Source: Caenorhabditis remanei (Eukaryota; Nematoda; Chromadorea; Rhabditida; Rhabditidae). Taken from it: a stretch of DNA of 64,000 nt. The translations under genes and the position numbers were made by a program. Below the pieces are notes generated by a model. The model worked only from the letters and a program-made list of their open reading frames with translations. It had not been told where the DNA came from and did not search any database. Shown here piece after piece: positions 35,641 to 46,259 of this stretch; within the stretch, counting starts at the first letter, position 1; each line of letters opens with the position of its first letter. The stretch spans positions 1-64,000 of the forward strand of contig NW_026526153.1 of NCBI RefSeq assembly GCF_010183535.1, in the 5' to 3' direction.

Positions 35641-37740
35641 TTGAAGATGGGAAGCGAGCGGACGTTGAGCATCTGGAAAGCCCTCAAACAAGGAAACGTA
35701 CCAGTCGGAAAAGTCATCATCATGACTGACAGCTCGATCGCACTCGACTGGCTGAAATCCAACCCTGGCAAAAAGGAGACAGGAGTCTTCATCACCAACC
35801 GACTGAAATCCATCAGACAAGCAGTCTGGGAGATTGAGGAAGACAACGTCGCCGTCAGGTTTGGACATGTACCGACAGAAATGAATCCAGCTGACTTGGG
35901 TACACGTGGATGCTCGAAAGCGGAATTTTCAGGATCCATCTGGTGGGAAGGTCCAGCATTCCTTCAAAAACCAGAAAACGAATGGACAATCAACCAAAAA
36001 TTCTTCTCACTGTCAAACAGTGATGACAAGAATCAGATGTCCACGATTCTACATCCACAAGATGATTCACAGCTCCTCTTCAACTTCCGATCTACAAACT
36101 CATACGAGGTCATGAAGAGAATCTCATCGTATGTTTTGAAGTTCATCAAGATAACTACTAGAAACTTCTCCGATGAGAGGAAGAAGAAAATGGCTGAAAC
36201 CATCTCATTCCTACAATTGGAAAACATCCCTGGACGGATCACTCCAAACCAGATCAAAGAAGCGGAACTAGTTCTACTCAAAGACCATCAGAAAAGCTTT
36301 TCGCAGAAATTCCTCAAGAAATTCCAAAACTTGGGACTATCTGAGAATTCGAAAGGACTCATCGTTTGCAAAGGACGACTAGGACTCTCAGATCTTCAAG
36401 ATGCCGCTAAAGAGCCAATTCTGCTTCAGCCAAGTTCAGAACTTGCCGCTCAGATCATCAGATCAGCACATGGACGATTCCACTGTGCTCTCGACCACAC
36501 TATGGACAAAGTCAGAAGACAATTCTGGATACCAAGTCTTCGAAAACAAACGAAGCAGATTATTGGGAAATGTCCACCGTGCCAAAGAATGATCAAGCAG
36601 CCATTCCAGTATCCGGACATGCAAAACGTTCCATCAGCCAGAGTCACAATGACCAGACCATTCGCAGTCACTGGAGTCGACAACTTCGGACCATTGACTA
36701 TCAAGAAAGAGGATGGAACCGATGGAACCGCTTACGGTACAATCTTCACTTGTGCAGTCACAAGACTTGTACATGTAGAGATAGTCTCCAACATGAGTGC
36801 TCTACAATTTCTTCAAGCTCTGAGAAGATTCATCGCAATGAGAGGAACACCTGAACGTATGATCTCTGACAATGGAACCAACTTCATCCTTGGTCAGAAA
36901 ATCGTTCAAGATGCAATGGACCTCAGTCCAACAGAACTCCAACCAATTCAATGGAAGTTCATCACTCCTTATTCACCATGGAAAGGAGGATTCTACGAGA
37001 GGATGGTCCGTTCTGTCAAACATGCGTTCCAGAAGAACACCAGAAAGTCTAAACTTTCATTCGAAGAACTGCACACTGTGTTTTACGAAGTTTCGGCTTC
37101 AATAAACAGCAGACCATTGACGTTTGTGGAAGACGATGTGGACTCCAGGTACCCCCTACGTCCCATGGATTTTGTCTATCAGAAGATGAAAACCACTCTT
37201 CCACTGGAAAACACCTTGGACATCAAGGAAGACTACTTGCCGCCAATCGAAAAGAACTCCATGGAAACGAAGTTGGGAACGATTGAAGCCATGAAATCAT
37301 CGATCCAAGCAACTTCAAAGATATGGAACCAGTGGCGTAACAAGTATCTTGCGGAGCTCAGAGAACACCACAAATTGAGAATGGACTCGAAACGAGGAAC
37401 TCATCAACAACCCAAAGTTGGACAAGTGGTGATCATTCAAGATGAAAACCAACCCAGAAATGTTTGGAAACTCGGAAGGATCACAACCATTAAGGTTTCC
37501 AAGGATGGAATCATCAGAGACGTAGACTTGAAAACAGAGAACGGAAGAACTCTGAATCGATCCATAAACCAACTGATTCCAATGGAACTGGATGACGATG
37601 ATCTCGAGGTAGATACCAACACAGATTCTACGGAACCAGCCACTCCAATTCAACAGGACATTGGTGAACAACGCTACAATCTTCGTTCAAGAAAGAAGAT
37701 ATGCTACGACGAAAATCAATCCCACGAGGAGGACAGTAGA
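35641..37740 (+). CDS. BEL RNase H end, integrase and DUF5641-like domain
   Basis: This is the first part of a 1,596-codon open frame (35641-40431). RNase H continues with IIMTDSSIALDWL. The integrase has an H/C zinc module (HGRFHCALDH and CPPC, about 36469-36580), then the catalytic triad in TGVDNFGPL (about 36675), ISDNGTNF (about 36864) and GGFYERMV (about 36985). The DUF5641-type domain follows (VGQVVIIQDE to NQLIPMELD, about 37417-37590), with an acidic linker after it. There is no stop between this and the envelope region, so Env is fused to Pol in this copy. The upstream breaks mean no full polyprotein is made. Confidence 0.9.
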
Positions 37741-40383
37741 AATCACAGGAACTTCTCAATCATCCAGAACTTCGTCAAGCCGACTTTCCTCATGCTACTA
37801 TGTTTGATAGCTCTCCTCACAGGAACGAGCGCTGAAACTCTCTCAGTCAAATGTAACCAGCAAGGAATCCAGATCAGAGGACTCTTCAAATCATTTGAAG
37901 CATGCTCGGAGAACTACTGCACCAGCCAAGCCCGATTCCAATGGACAAATGATGAGAAAAAGAATGTATGGTTTCCACCAGCTATCAGCATTCATCCTCA
38001 CCATGTCACTACAAAAATCAACGATGGGACAGATATCAAAACTTGGGAAATGGACTGCCCGGCAGTACCTTTCTGTGAAACCATCGACTGTACATTCTGC
38101 GCGTCAAACATCACAAACCCAGAATGTCACATGATTTTTGCAATCGTTGGACTTGGAGCAGCAGCATTCATTGCATTCCTCCTACTTCATCTCATTTGTA
38201 ATGCATCCTTCAAACTCGGAGATGTTCTACAATTCGCTTGGACCGTCATCAGATTCATCACTATTCTACTCGTCAAAACACTCACGTGGATTCGGGAAAT
38301 ATTCAGAAGACACCGAATCAGGAGGACAAAGTGGAGAGAGCTCCTAGTAATGGTGACATTGATCGGAACAGCCAAATCATGCCAAGAAATTGATATCGTC
38401 ACTCAATTCGAGACAGTATGCAATACTGATGGAAAGTGCGATACATTCACCGAAGAGATTATGCATCTCAATCAATTTCACAACGAAGGCTGTCTTCGAA
38501 TCGAGAAAAATGGAACCACTCTCCGTGATATCAGAATCCAACTGATGGAAGTGGAACTTCACTGTGTCAAAAGAACAATCACGTTCACTCAAAACATTGT
38601 CACGAAAGTTTGGAGCTCCAAACGATGCCCACGAATGGGATCTTGTCAAGGCGACAAATGTGCCAACGTCACCAGAGACTCACTGCTTCCCGAACTTCAA
38701 GTTGTCAATCATTTCGTCGGCAACACAGGATGTTCGGAATCATGCGGAGGTCCAGGATGTGGATGCTTTTATGTAAGCTCCGGATGCTTGTTCTACCGAA
38801 CCTACGCCTTTCCACTGTCACCGGAACCCTTGGAAATCTTCAGCTTCATGGACTATCAACCAGTAGCCAAACTACTATTGACCGTCACAACGCACAATTC
38901 GTGGAAAAACAAAGCTGAAACTCTGGAAATGTTGAACCCCATCGGGCGAACAACGTCATTCATGGACATTGCCGTTACCGTAGAAACCATCGAAACTCCT
39001 CCAGCACCAGCTCTGAACTCCTGGTTCATCAAGAACGAATCAACGATGGCCACGTGGACTGAGAACTTGATGCCAAACTATATCTGCGACAGAGATCTCA
39101 AGAAATGCTACCTGGACGAACAATGCCAATGTTCTCCAGCAGAAGACCGGATGCAATGCACATGCAAGGACATTGACATTCGAGAACACTTCATGCAGAC
39201 AGACAAACGACTTCCAGTTCAATCAGGACATCTACGTTTCGAAGTCGACCAGGACTCGGTCAAAGGAAAGATCAAGTCAGCCTCTTCCACTACACTGGCT
39301 CTCAAACTGACCGACAAGTGGAAGACTACCATTGTCAAGACAACAGAAGCCTGTACAGTGACCAACTCACATGCGCAAGGATGCTACAGTTGTGAAAAAG
39401 GCGCCATCGCTGAAATCACATGTCACTTCACTTCGGAAGAAACTGTGGCTAATGTAGAATGTGGTGAAGAAGTTTTCAACGTCCGCTGTTCTGCAAAAGG
39501 CTCCAGGACAATCATAAACTTCCACGGGAATTACGCAAAATTCCAAAGACACTGTAGTCTAGATTGCGGCGGAAAGACAAAAGAGTATTTTGAAATAACT
39601 GGAATTTTAAAATACTCCGGATCGCTCTGGACATCATTCTATCGTCTTCTCGATGGAAACACTACCGTATACAACGAGATCAACCTACCAGACATTGGAC
39701 ATCTGTTCGACAGCTATCTGACATATATGAAAACTGTCTTCATCGTCATTCTGATCGTAGGAGTTGCGGTTTTGTTCACCTACTCCATCATCACCCGAAC
39801 TGGACTCGCCATAATTCGCTCCATTTTCCGAGCAGTAATCACAATTCTGTGGTTACCTGTTCGAATTGTGCAAAGAGTACGACGCCATGCACACCTTCAC
39901 GTCCTTCTCTGCATGATCATTGCATGTCCAGCTATTTGTCCATGTCCCACCATCATTGTCCAAAAAGAATTTTCAATAATTACAGCTGACACCATGACAG
40001 CTGTGAAGTCACGGAAAGAAATTTGGGAATACATGGTTCCAGACTTGACAAACCAAATTGACCAAGGACATATGAACATGGAAAAATATGTCGAAGAAAT
40101 CAAGAAAATGGCCTTGATCAAAGCCGAGAAGATCACAAAACTCGACAGAATTGAACTTCTCGAAGACGATGCCACCGGAGCTCTCACCAGACAGAAACTC
40201 AACCTTCTAACCGAATTGGAAGAAATTGCAGAGTACTCTCTCAAGCATCTGCATACGTTTGAAGCAGAAGCCCAGCAAACCGAACGGACAATGAACCAAC
40301 TATTCGACTCAGCGAAATACGGGTTCTGGGAGACCAAATCTGTGGAAGATTACTTAAAGAAGCACGCGGACATTGAAAGATTC
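37741..40383 (+). CDS. Envelope-like Gn/Gc region (phlebovirus-glycoprotein type)
   Basis: This part is in frame with integrase. A hydrophobic signal-like segment FLMLLCLIALLTG (about 37788) starts a cysteine-rich ectodomain, followed by a membrane segment (about 38131-38200) and a second signal-like segment LLVMVTLIGTAKSC (about 38341). A larger, highly cysteine-rich ectodomain then runs to about 39700, including CGGPGCGCFY (about 38740), and ends in a membrane segment VFIVILIVGVAVLF (about 39736). This order (small glycoprotein, internal signal, larger fusion-type glycoprotein) matches the bunyavirus-derived Env of nematode BEL elements (Pfam Phlebovirus_G2 type). A further hydrophobic segment at about 39895 precedes a helical tail. 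The host frame is interrupted after 40383 by the Merlin insertion. Confidence 0.75.
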
Positions 40384-40820
40384 GGCTCTACCGTCCGATC
40401 GAGGTTCTTTGAAATTATCGAGGTCCTTTGAAATTATCGAGGTCCTTTGAAAATAACGAGGTCCTTTGAAATTATCGAGGTCCTTTGAAAATATCAAGGG
40501 CCTTTGAAAATATCGAGGTCCTTTGAAAATATCGAGGTCCCTTCAAAGTACAGGGGTCCTTTGAAAATTGGGAGTACTTTTCTCGCAAACAGCGAATATT
40601 GTTTGAATTTTTGTATTTTTTATTGTTTTTTTATAACAGTTTTCCAATTATTATCGTTTATAAGTTTTATGAATATATATATAACATTGTGATACAAACG
40701 ACGTTACTACGTTATCATGCGTGCATTCAGGCTCCTCCTACATAGTAAATATTGTAGGGCGTTTCCAAATGGAGCAGTCATTGTCGCATTCTTCTCCCTG
40801 CAGCAAGCGCTACAGTCGAC

Positions 40821-41257
40821 ATGAAGAGTTTTTTGATACTAATTGTTTTGTTGGGACTGTATGGAGAAGTGTCGTGCCGCTACAAGAGCCGCCACTTTCA
40901 CTCGAGGCAATCGAAGAAGTTCAGCAATGTAGAGGTGAGTTCAATAGGTCAATTTCGGTATATCAAAAGTTCGTGAATTATTTTGTAGAGGGTATTTCAT
41001 GGAACTGATATTGTCAATCCGAATGCCCCAGATACCAAATACAACGACGCTATCGAAGATCCATCAGTTGGAATCGTCGTCTCAATAGAGTTGTATATAC
41101 ACGAAAGGTAACTGGTTAGAAATTTTCTCCCTGTAATTCATTTTTTCACAGATTGGACATATTTTTCCACGCCAAAAAAACACAAGCTTCCAAGGAGGTT
41201 ATCCCGCTTCACATATCGTTGGAGGTTCCGTCACTTGAGTGTCCTTCTGCTTTGTAG
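40821..41257 (+). CDS. Small secreted protein carried by the Merlin element, unknown
   Basis: Exons 40821-40934, 40989-41107 and 41152-41257 join in phase to give 112 residues. The N-terminus MKSFLILIVLLGLYGEVSC is a textbook signal peptide ending at a cysteine, followed by a basic stretch (RYKSRHFHSRQSKK), an acidic middle (NPNAPDTKYND) and an Ile/Leu-rich end. The three splice junctions keep the frame and are standard. I recognise no domain. Its last 59 bp overlap the 3' end of the convergent gene. It may be captured host cargo or part of the element's own biology. Confidence 0.55.
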
Positions 41258-42136
41258 TTGTCCGTCTCCTTGTAGCGGAAGTCGTTTTGGGGGCAACGGT
41301 AGTGGTTTTCGGTGTAGTAGTTGACTTCTGTTTTTTCGTTGAGAACGTGGGAGTAGTGATTGGTTTTGCAGTGGACGAAGTACGTACTTCTCTTTCCCAC
41401 CACTGCTGTGTCATGTCCCGAAACCATTCGTGGTAATCAGAAATGGTGTTTTCAGATGTTTCGAAGTACGCAGCGGAGTCCTTCGCTGTTTTTGTCGGAT
41501 TTTCGATCCAATCAGCTGCGATGTACAATACTTTTTGGAGCGGAATACGGAGACCTTCGAAAAATGAGTTTTCTCTGAAAGGAAGTAATAATGTTAATAA
41601 AACAACAAAAGTATCACCTGATCGATACTTTACTGGACATCCCGTCGCTTTTGCATGTTGAGCAGCGCCAGACTAGCATATCATTTTTTTTACTGGAATC
41701 CTTGACCAGAGACATGTACTGGCTACACCAGTCCTGTTCACACTCGCGTTCGTTTGCGAGCAATCCATACCTGGAATAAAAAATTGAAAAATATTTTGCG
41801 AGACATAATGAATAGTGTGATAATTAAACTCACGTCGCCACAAACTCAAGGGCTTTCTCTGTAGTTGTTGGATGATCCATTTCTCCGATGTACTCTTCTA
41901 AGTTTCTAGTAGTCAACTCCGCTAGATTGAGAAGACTGTTTGGTCCTGTGACCAAACTTGGGTCTACAATTGTAACTCTCGACTTCTGAACTCTTTTCCA
42001 TCTGTAATAAAAGCAAAGACTTTCTACAAAACGGTTTACAAAGCAGATAAAATTACCTGGAAAGAGTTCCATTGCTCCACTCTACAGTAAGCAATTGATG
42101 CGGAAGAAGAAAAATCAGAATGAAACAGAAAATCAT
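41199..42136 (-). CDS. Signal peptide joined to a Merlin/IS1595-like N-terminal domain and Thr-rich tail
   Basis: Four exons (42136-42057, 42001-41834, 41770-41618, 41574-41199) give about 258 residues with every junction in phase. The start MIFCFILIFLLPHQLLT looks like a signal peptide. The middle holds a zinc-ribbon-like pair (WRCSTCKSDG) followed by SFFEGLRIPLQKVL and SENTISDYHEWFRDM, the pattern at the N-terminus of Merlin/ISXO2 (IS1595) transposases. Where the DDE catalytic core should start, the protein becomes a Thr/Lys/Pro-rich tail (TTTPKTTTVAPKTT) and ends. TATAAAAG lies about 40 bp upstream of the ATG. This could be a decayed transposase given a new end or a repurposed secreted protein; the sequence alone does not decide. 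Confidence 0.6.
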
Positions 42137-42614
42137 TTTGCCTTCACAATGATTTTTCACCCGCTGTGCCAGCGCTTTTATACTTGATCACCATCTGCTA
42201 TGAATCGAAAATTTAACATCTGCTTCATTCTTTCGCTGTTGCATTTTGCCGTTTGACCATCTGCCACTCCCAGCGACCATCTGGCCCGTTTCATTCAAAT
42301 TGATGATTGAATGTTTGAAATTAATGATTTCAGTACAGAAGATGTAATAACGAAATTCAACTCAAAAAAAAAAACTGTGTACAGAAAAAAATTTTGCAAA
42401 TAACATTCAAAGGACCTCGATATTTTCAAAGGACCCCTGTACTTTGAAGGGACCTCGATATTTTCAAAGGACCTCGATATTTTCAAAGGCCCTTGATATT
42501 TTCAAAGGACCTCGATAATTTCAAAGGACCTCGTTATTTTCAAAGGACCTCGATAATTTCAAAGGACCTCGATAATTTCAAAGAACCTCGATCGGACGGT
42601 AGAGCCAAAGATTC

Positions 42615-43691
42615 CAGTTCTTCACCTGGATCGACCAGTGGAGACAGTATGCCAGGTCTGTGTACTCGGACATCATCAAGAGGATAAGACCAATAAACAA
42701 AAGGAACAACGACGTACTTCTACAAGTACTTCCAATGGTGACACAACTGATGGAAGCAATCCAACGGATTGAGAAAAAAGTCGACAAACTTCAGGAAGAG
42801 CCTGAAATCACGGCCAAGCTCATCGAAAGGCCGGCAGCCACCTCCATTCATCCACTCAAAGAGGACGAAGAAGGTCCGGTAAACCGGAAAGAAGAAATCA
42901 CAACTCCAACCGAAGACTTAATCCCTCCTGAAGAACCTGATCAAAAGGTATCGAGTGGAATTTCGTCTCAGCCACCATTGGAGAAAAGAAGAAGAAACTC
43001 TTCTTCTTCACCGTCATCTTCTTCACGATCATCATCGACTTCTTCATCGAAAAGGACTTCAAAGAAACGTTCAACACCATCCAAAGGACATGAAACAAGT
43101 AGCCATTCCACCAAGGAATCAAATGGACATGTTTCAAGAAGTGAATACACCGAGGAATCAAATGGACATGCTTCAAGAAGTGAATCCGTCAAGGAAGCAA
43201 CGAGACATGCCCCACCAAGACGCCGAACCTCTCAACCAAGAGCAAAAGAAACGCTGAAGAGACGCCGCATCTCTCCACCCAAAACCGAGGAATCTCCACG
43301 GAACCGTCGGAGATCACCACCTCAAGCCAAGACTTCTGCTCAGAGACGCCGGATCACACCGCCACGGACACAGAACCGTCCCGAAAGACATGAGACAGAA
43401 AGAACCAGTATGCCAGTCACACATCGGTTCGTGCTCGAAAAGGACATGGAGGAAGACACGAGAAATCCGTGCAGTTTCTGCTCTCAACGTCACTTCAGTG
43501 ACAGATGTGGAAATTGCGTCGATATGAAAGAGCGAAAAAGAATTCTCACAGAGAAGAATCGCTGCTGGAGATGTCTGCTGGTTCGTCAACCTGGACACAA
43601 CTGCCCATCAAGGAAATGCTTCTACTGTGATCAATATGGACACAACAAAGCAATATGCACACGACCAGAGACTATAGTCGACGACGAATGA
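42615..43691 (+). CDS. C-terminal part of the BEL polyprotein: coiled coil, basic region, zinc knuckles
   Basis: The BEL frame resumes directly after the Merlin target duplication and stays open to the stop at 43691. An in-frame ATG at 42660 could start a separate protein of 343 residues. Features in order: a heptad-like helix (VTQLMEAIQRIEKKVDKLQ, about 42736), an acidic stretch, a long Ser/Arg/Lys-rich region with SR- and RRR-SPP-type repeats (about 42980-43400), then three zinc-knuckle-like modules (CSFCSQRHFSDRC, CWRCLLVRQPGHNC, CFYCDQYGHNKAIC; about 43472-43660). The knuckles are spaced like those of BEL Gag nucleocapsid. A nucleocapsid-like module downstream of Env is unusual. Confidence 0.7.
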   Translation, partial: QFFTWIDQWRQYARSVYSDIIKRIRPINKRNNDVLLQVLPMVTQLMEAIQRIEKKVDKLQEEPEITAKLIERPAATSIHPLKEDEEGPVNRKEEITTPTEDLIPPEEPDQKVSSGISSQPPLEKRRRNSSSSPSSSSRSSSTSSSKRTSKKRSTPSKGHETSSHSTKESNGHVSRSEYTEESNGHASRSESVKEATRHAPPRRRTSQPRAKETLKRRRISPPKTEESPRNRRRSPPQAKTSAQRRRITPPRTQNRPERHETERTSMPVTHRFVLEKDMEEDTRNPCSFCSQRHFSDRCGNCVDMKERKRILTEKNRCWRCLLVRQPGHNCPSRKCFYCDQYGHNKAICTRPETIVDDE

Positions 43692-43907
43692 GGACTCTTC
43701 GATGGATCAACGACGACGACAACGATTGGACTTTCCCATGGACTCAAATTTCCCCTTTTTCCCCTTTTTTCTGTATCAACACCCCCCCCCCCCCCCCCTA
43801 AACCTCTTTTCTGTTTTCATTCTTATCATTATATAATTCCAATTTTCCTTTCTTATTCCTTACCCTCCACCTTTTCTAATCCTCTCTCTCTCCCTCTCCC
43901 CCCGGAA
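43692..43907 (+). other. BEL 3' untranslated stretch with a C-run
   Basis: This stretch contains about 18 consecutive C near 43781-43798 and a pyrimidine-rich run (TCTCTCTCTCCCTCTCCCCCC) directly before the 3' LTR. The expected polypurine tract on this strand is reduced to GGAA. Long C-runs are also prone to sequencing error. Confidence 0.5.
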
Positions 43908-44328
43908 TGTACTCGATTTCGAGTACTCAACCTGTTGATTATTGTTATTATTTTAATTTCTTAATTCCTTTTTCCTATTGTTTTATATTTATTCCTTTTA
44001 TAATTCAAATGATTCAAATATCTCTTTTCCCACCTTATGACATGAGTCATGCTCTGTTTGTTGCCCTTTGTTTCTATTTCTGCATTGTAACATTACTGTT
44101 TTCTATCCCTCAACCCTCTAAACACGCCCCTATTTTCTTAGCTTGTTCCTCTCCGTTTTCTTCCCCACTCTTCACCTATCACCCAACGTATTCGTGTGAC
44201 CCACGAATCGTTCCCCTTCAATTGTATTCAACTGTTAAAAGTCATCAATAAATTTCTTATTGAAAGAGCAGTCTATTCGAACCACTACACCACGAAAAGG
44301 ACTAGATATTTCATCTGGCCCCAATTTA
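43908..44328 (+). repeat. 3' LTR of the BEL/Pao retrotransposon
   Basis: Same 421 bp as 31637-32057 with two visible differences (GTCATGCTC against GTCATTCTC; GAAAGAGCAG against GAAAAAGCAG). It is followed by TGGAA and then the foldback element's TGTATTTTGACTG, which shows that the BEL inserted into that element. Confidence 0.85.
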
Positions 44329-46259
44329 TGGAATGTATTTTGACTGCTACCCCTAAAGTACTGATTTTTTTGCTCATTCGATGAGTTTTCTTGAGACAAA
44401 ATGACTCATAAAGGGTTTTCCTGTGACGTGACCTTGTTTTTGAAAAATTGAGATTTTTCGAAAATGCTATTTTTTCGAAAAAATTTTTTCATTAATTTTT
44501 TTCATTATTTTACCGGATTGCTCAGAAAATGGGCTTTGCACATAATTGTAGCAAATTTTATGTAGTTTTTGACAAAAATATGAAACTCATGAAAAAATGA
44601 TTTTTTGATCCTGAAAAAAGTAAAAATGTGACCCCCTCCAAAAAAATTTTTTTTTTCGAGGTCGGCAGAGGTGACATACATATGGTAAGAAAGTACAACT
44701 TATGTGGATTATTTTTTCATATAGCACTATAGTCGCTTCTAATTGAAAATTAAGGAAAAAATTGCTCTGAAAATTTTCATTTTTCGAAAAAATGTGACAT
44801 GCTGGAAATAAGTTCGAATTTCTAATATTGTCCACGCTCCTAATCAAATTTAATAAAAATAACTATTTTCAGATTATGTTTTACTGTTTTCAAAAAAGAA
44901 AGTACATCCCTGTTCACTTCTCTTGTCATAACACTCACTCAAAAATTGCAAGTTTTCTCATGTGGATGAAATTCAATTGCTCATAACTCCTCTAAAACAA
45001 TTACAAACAAGCTGAAAAGATCAGAACAACCCAAAAATGACGATTGCTTTTCAAAAATTATAATTGGGCTGTTTTTCGAAAAATAATTTTTTTCGATTTT
45101 TGATAAGGGGGGACCACATGAAATTTTTCCAGAAACTTGAAAAAATTTTTTTTTCGAAAACAACTCAAAACTAGTTTATAAACAAGAATAGATGCTAAAA
45201 ACCGTTAATTGTGGTTGTTTTCGAAAAAAAATTTTTTCAAGTTTCTGGAAAATTTCATGTGGTCCCCCCCTTATCAAAAATCGAAAAAAATTATTTTTCG
45301 AAAAACAGCCCAATTATAATTTTTGAAAAGCAATCGTCATTTTTGGCTTGTTCTGAGCTTTTCAGCTTGTTTGTAATTGTTTTAGAGGAGTTATGAGCAA
45401 TTTAATTTTATCCACATGAGAAAACTTGCAATTTTTGAGTGAGTGTTATGACAAGAGAAGTGAACAGGGATGTACTTTCTTTTTTGAAAATAGTAAAACA
45501 TAATCTGAAAATAGTTATTTTTATTAAATTTGATTAGGAGCGTGGACAATATTAGAAATTCGAACTTATTTCCAGCATGTCACATTTTTTCGAAAAATGA
45601 AAATTTTCAGAGCAATTTTTTCCTTAATTTTCAATTGGAAGCGACTATAGTGCTATATGAAAAAATAATCCACATAAGTTGTACTTTCTTACCATATGTA
45701 TGTCACCTCTGCCGACCTCGAAAAAAAATTTTTTTTTTGGAGGGTGTCACATTTTTACTTTTTTCAGGATCAAAAAATTATTTTTTCATGAGTTTCATAT
45801 TTTTGTCAAAAACTACATAAAATTTGCTACAATTATGTGCAAAGCCCATTTTCTGAGCAATCCGGTAAAATAATGAAAAAAATTAATGAAAAACATTTTT
45901 CGAAAAAATAGCATTTTCGAAAAATCTCAATTTTTCAAAAACAAGGTCACGTCACAGGAAAACCCTTTATGAGTCATTTTGTCTCAAGAAAACTCATCGA
46001 ATGAGCAAAAAAAATCAGTACTTTAGGGGTAGCAGTCAAAATACATTCCATGTCAGTTCGAACCCGTTGCAGTCATTTCATTTGTTGCCTTCCCCCCGTT
46101 ACTCTTTTTATGACATGCACCTTATTAGTCCTATTTTTTTTTTCTTTACTTGAGACTATCTCGTGAGGGATATGTTTCAAGTCTTCTTTGTATCTTATAG
46201 TCTCCTATCCCTTGAAGTAAATAAATAAATAAAATAAATAAATCAACATGGTGAAGTTC

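Larger units (their letters stand above)
40384..42606. mobile_element. Merlin-type DNA transposon with long repeat-bearing inverted ends
   Basis: The ends are perfect inverted repeats starting GGCTCTACCGTCCGATCGAG (40384 onward) and its complement ending at 42606, each followed inward by about 9 tandem copies of an ~18-bp unit (GAGGTCCTTTGAAAATATC). The 8-bp AAAGATTC occurs directly outside both ends (40376-40383 and 42607-42614), a target duplication of the size made by Merlin elements. Inside are two convergent genes, one with a Merlin/IS1595-like domain. No DDE catalytic domain is present, so mobility would need help in trans. Confidence 0.85.
31637..44328 (+). mobile_element. BEL/Pao LTR retrotransposon with envelope-like region, disrupted
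   Basis: Order: LTR, Gag (32175), zinc knuckles, protease, reverse transcriptase, RNase H, integrase, DUF5641-like domain, envelope-like Gn/Gc region, a Merlin insertion (40384-42606), the remaining C-terminal part with zinc knuckles, LTR. This Gag-Pol-Env order with DUF1759- and DUF5641-type domains is typical of BEL/Pao. The copy carries at least two nonsense codons and several frameshifts plus the Merlin insertion, so it cannot be autonomous. Confidence 0.9.
31630..46052. mobile_element. Foldback element (about 1.7 kb), split by the BEL insertion
   Basis: The element's ends are CATGGAATGTA (from 31630) and TACATTCCATG (to 46052), flanked on both sides by TCA (31627-31629 and 46053-46055); the uninterrupted site in the right arm has a single TCAG. 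Apart from the BEL insertion it is a nearly perfect hairpin: about 44329-45180 pairs with about 45230-46052, leaving a loop of roughly 50 bp. It is rich in TTTTTCGAAAAA. There is no transposase, so it is a MITE-like or Foldback-like element. The mirror-image open frames at 44587-44847 (minus) and 45530-45820 (plus) follow from the palindrome and are not genes. Confidence 0.8.

Noticed and set aside
44587..45820. Pair of identical open frames on opposite strands (86 and 96 codons)
   Set aside because: They are mirror images produced by the near-perfect palindrome and consist of low-complexity Phe/Lys/Ser text; no sign of coding selection.
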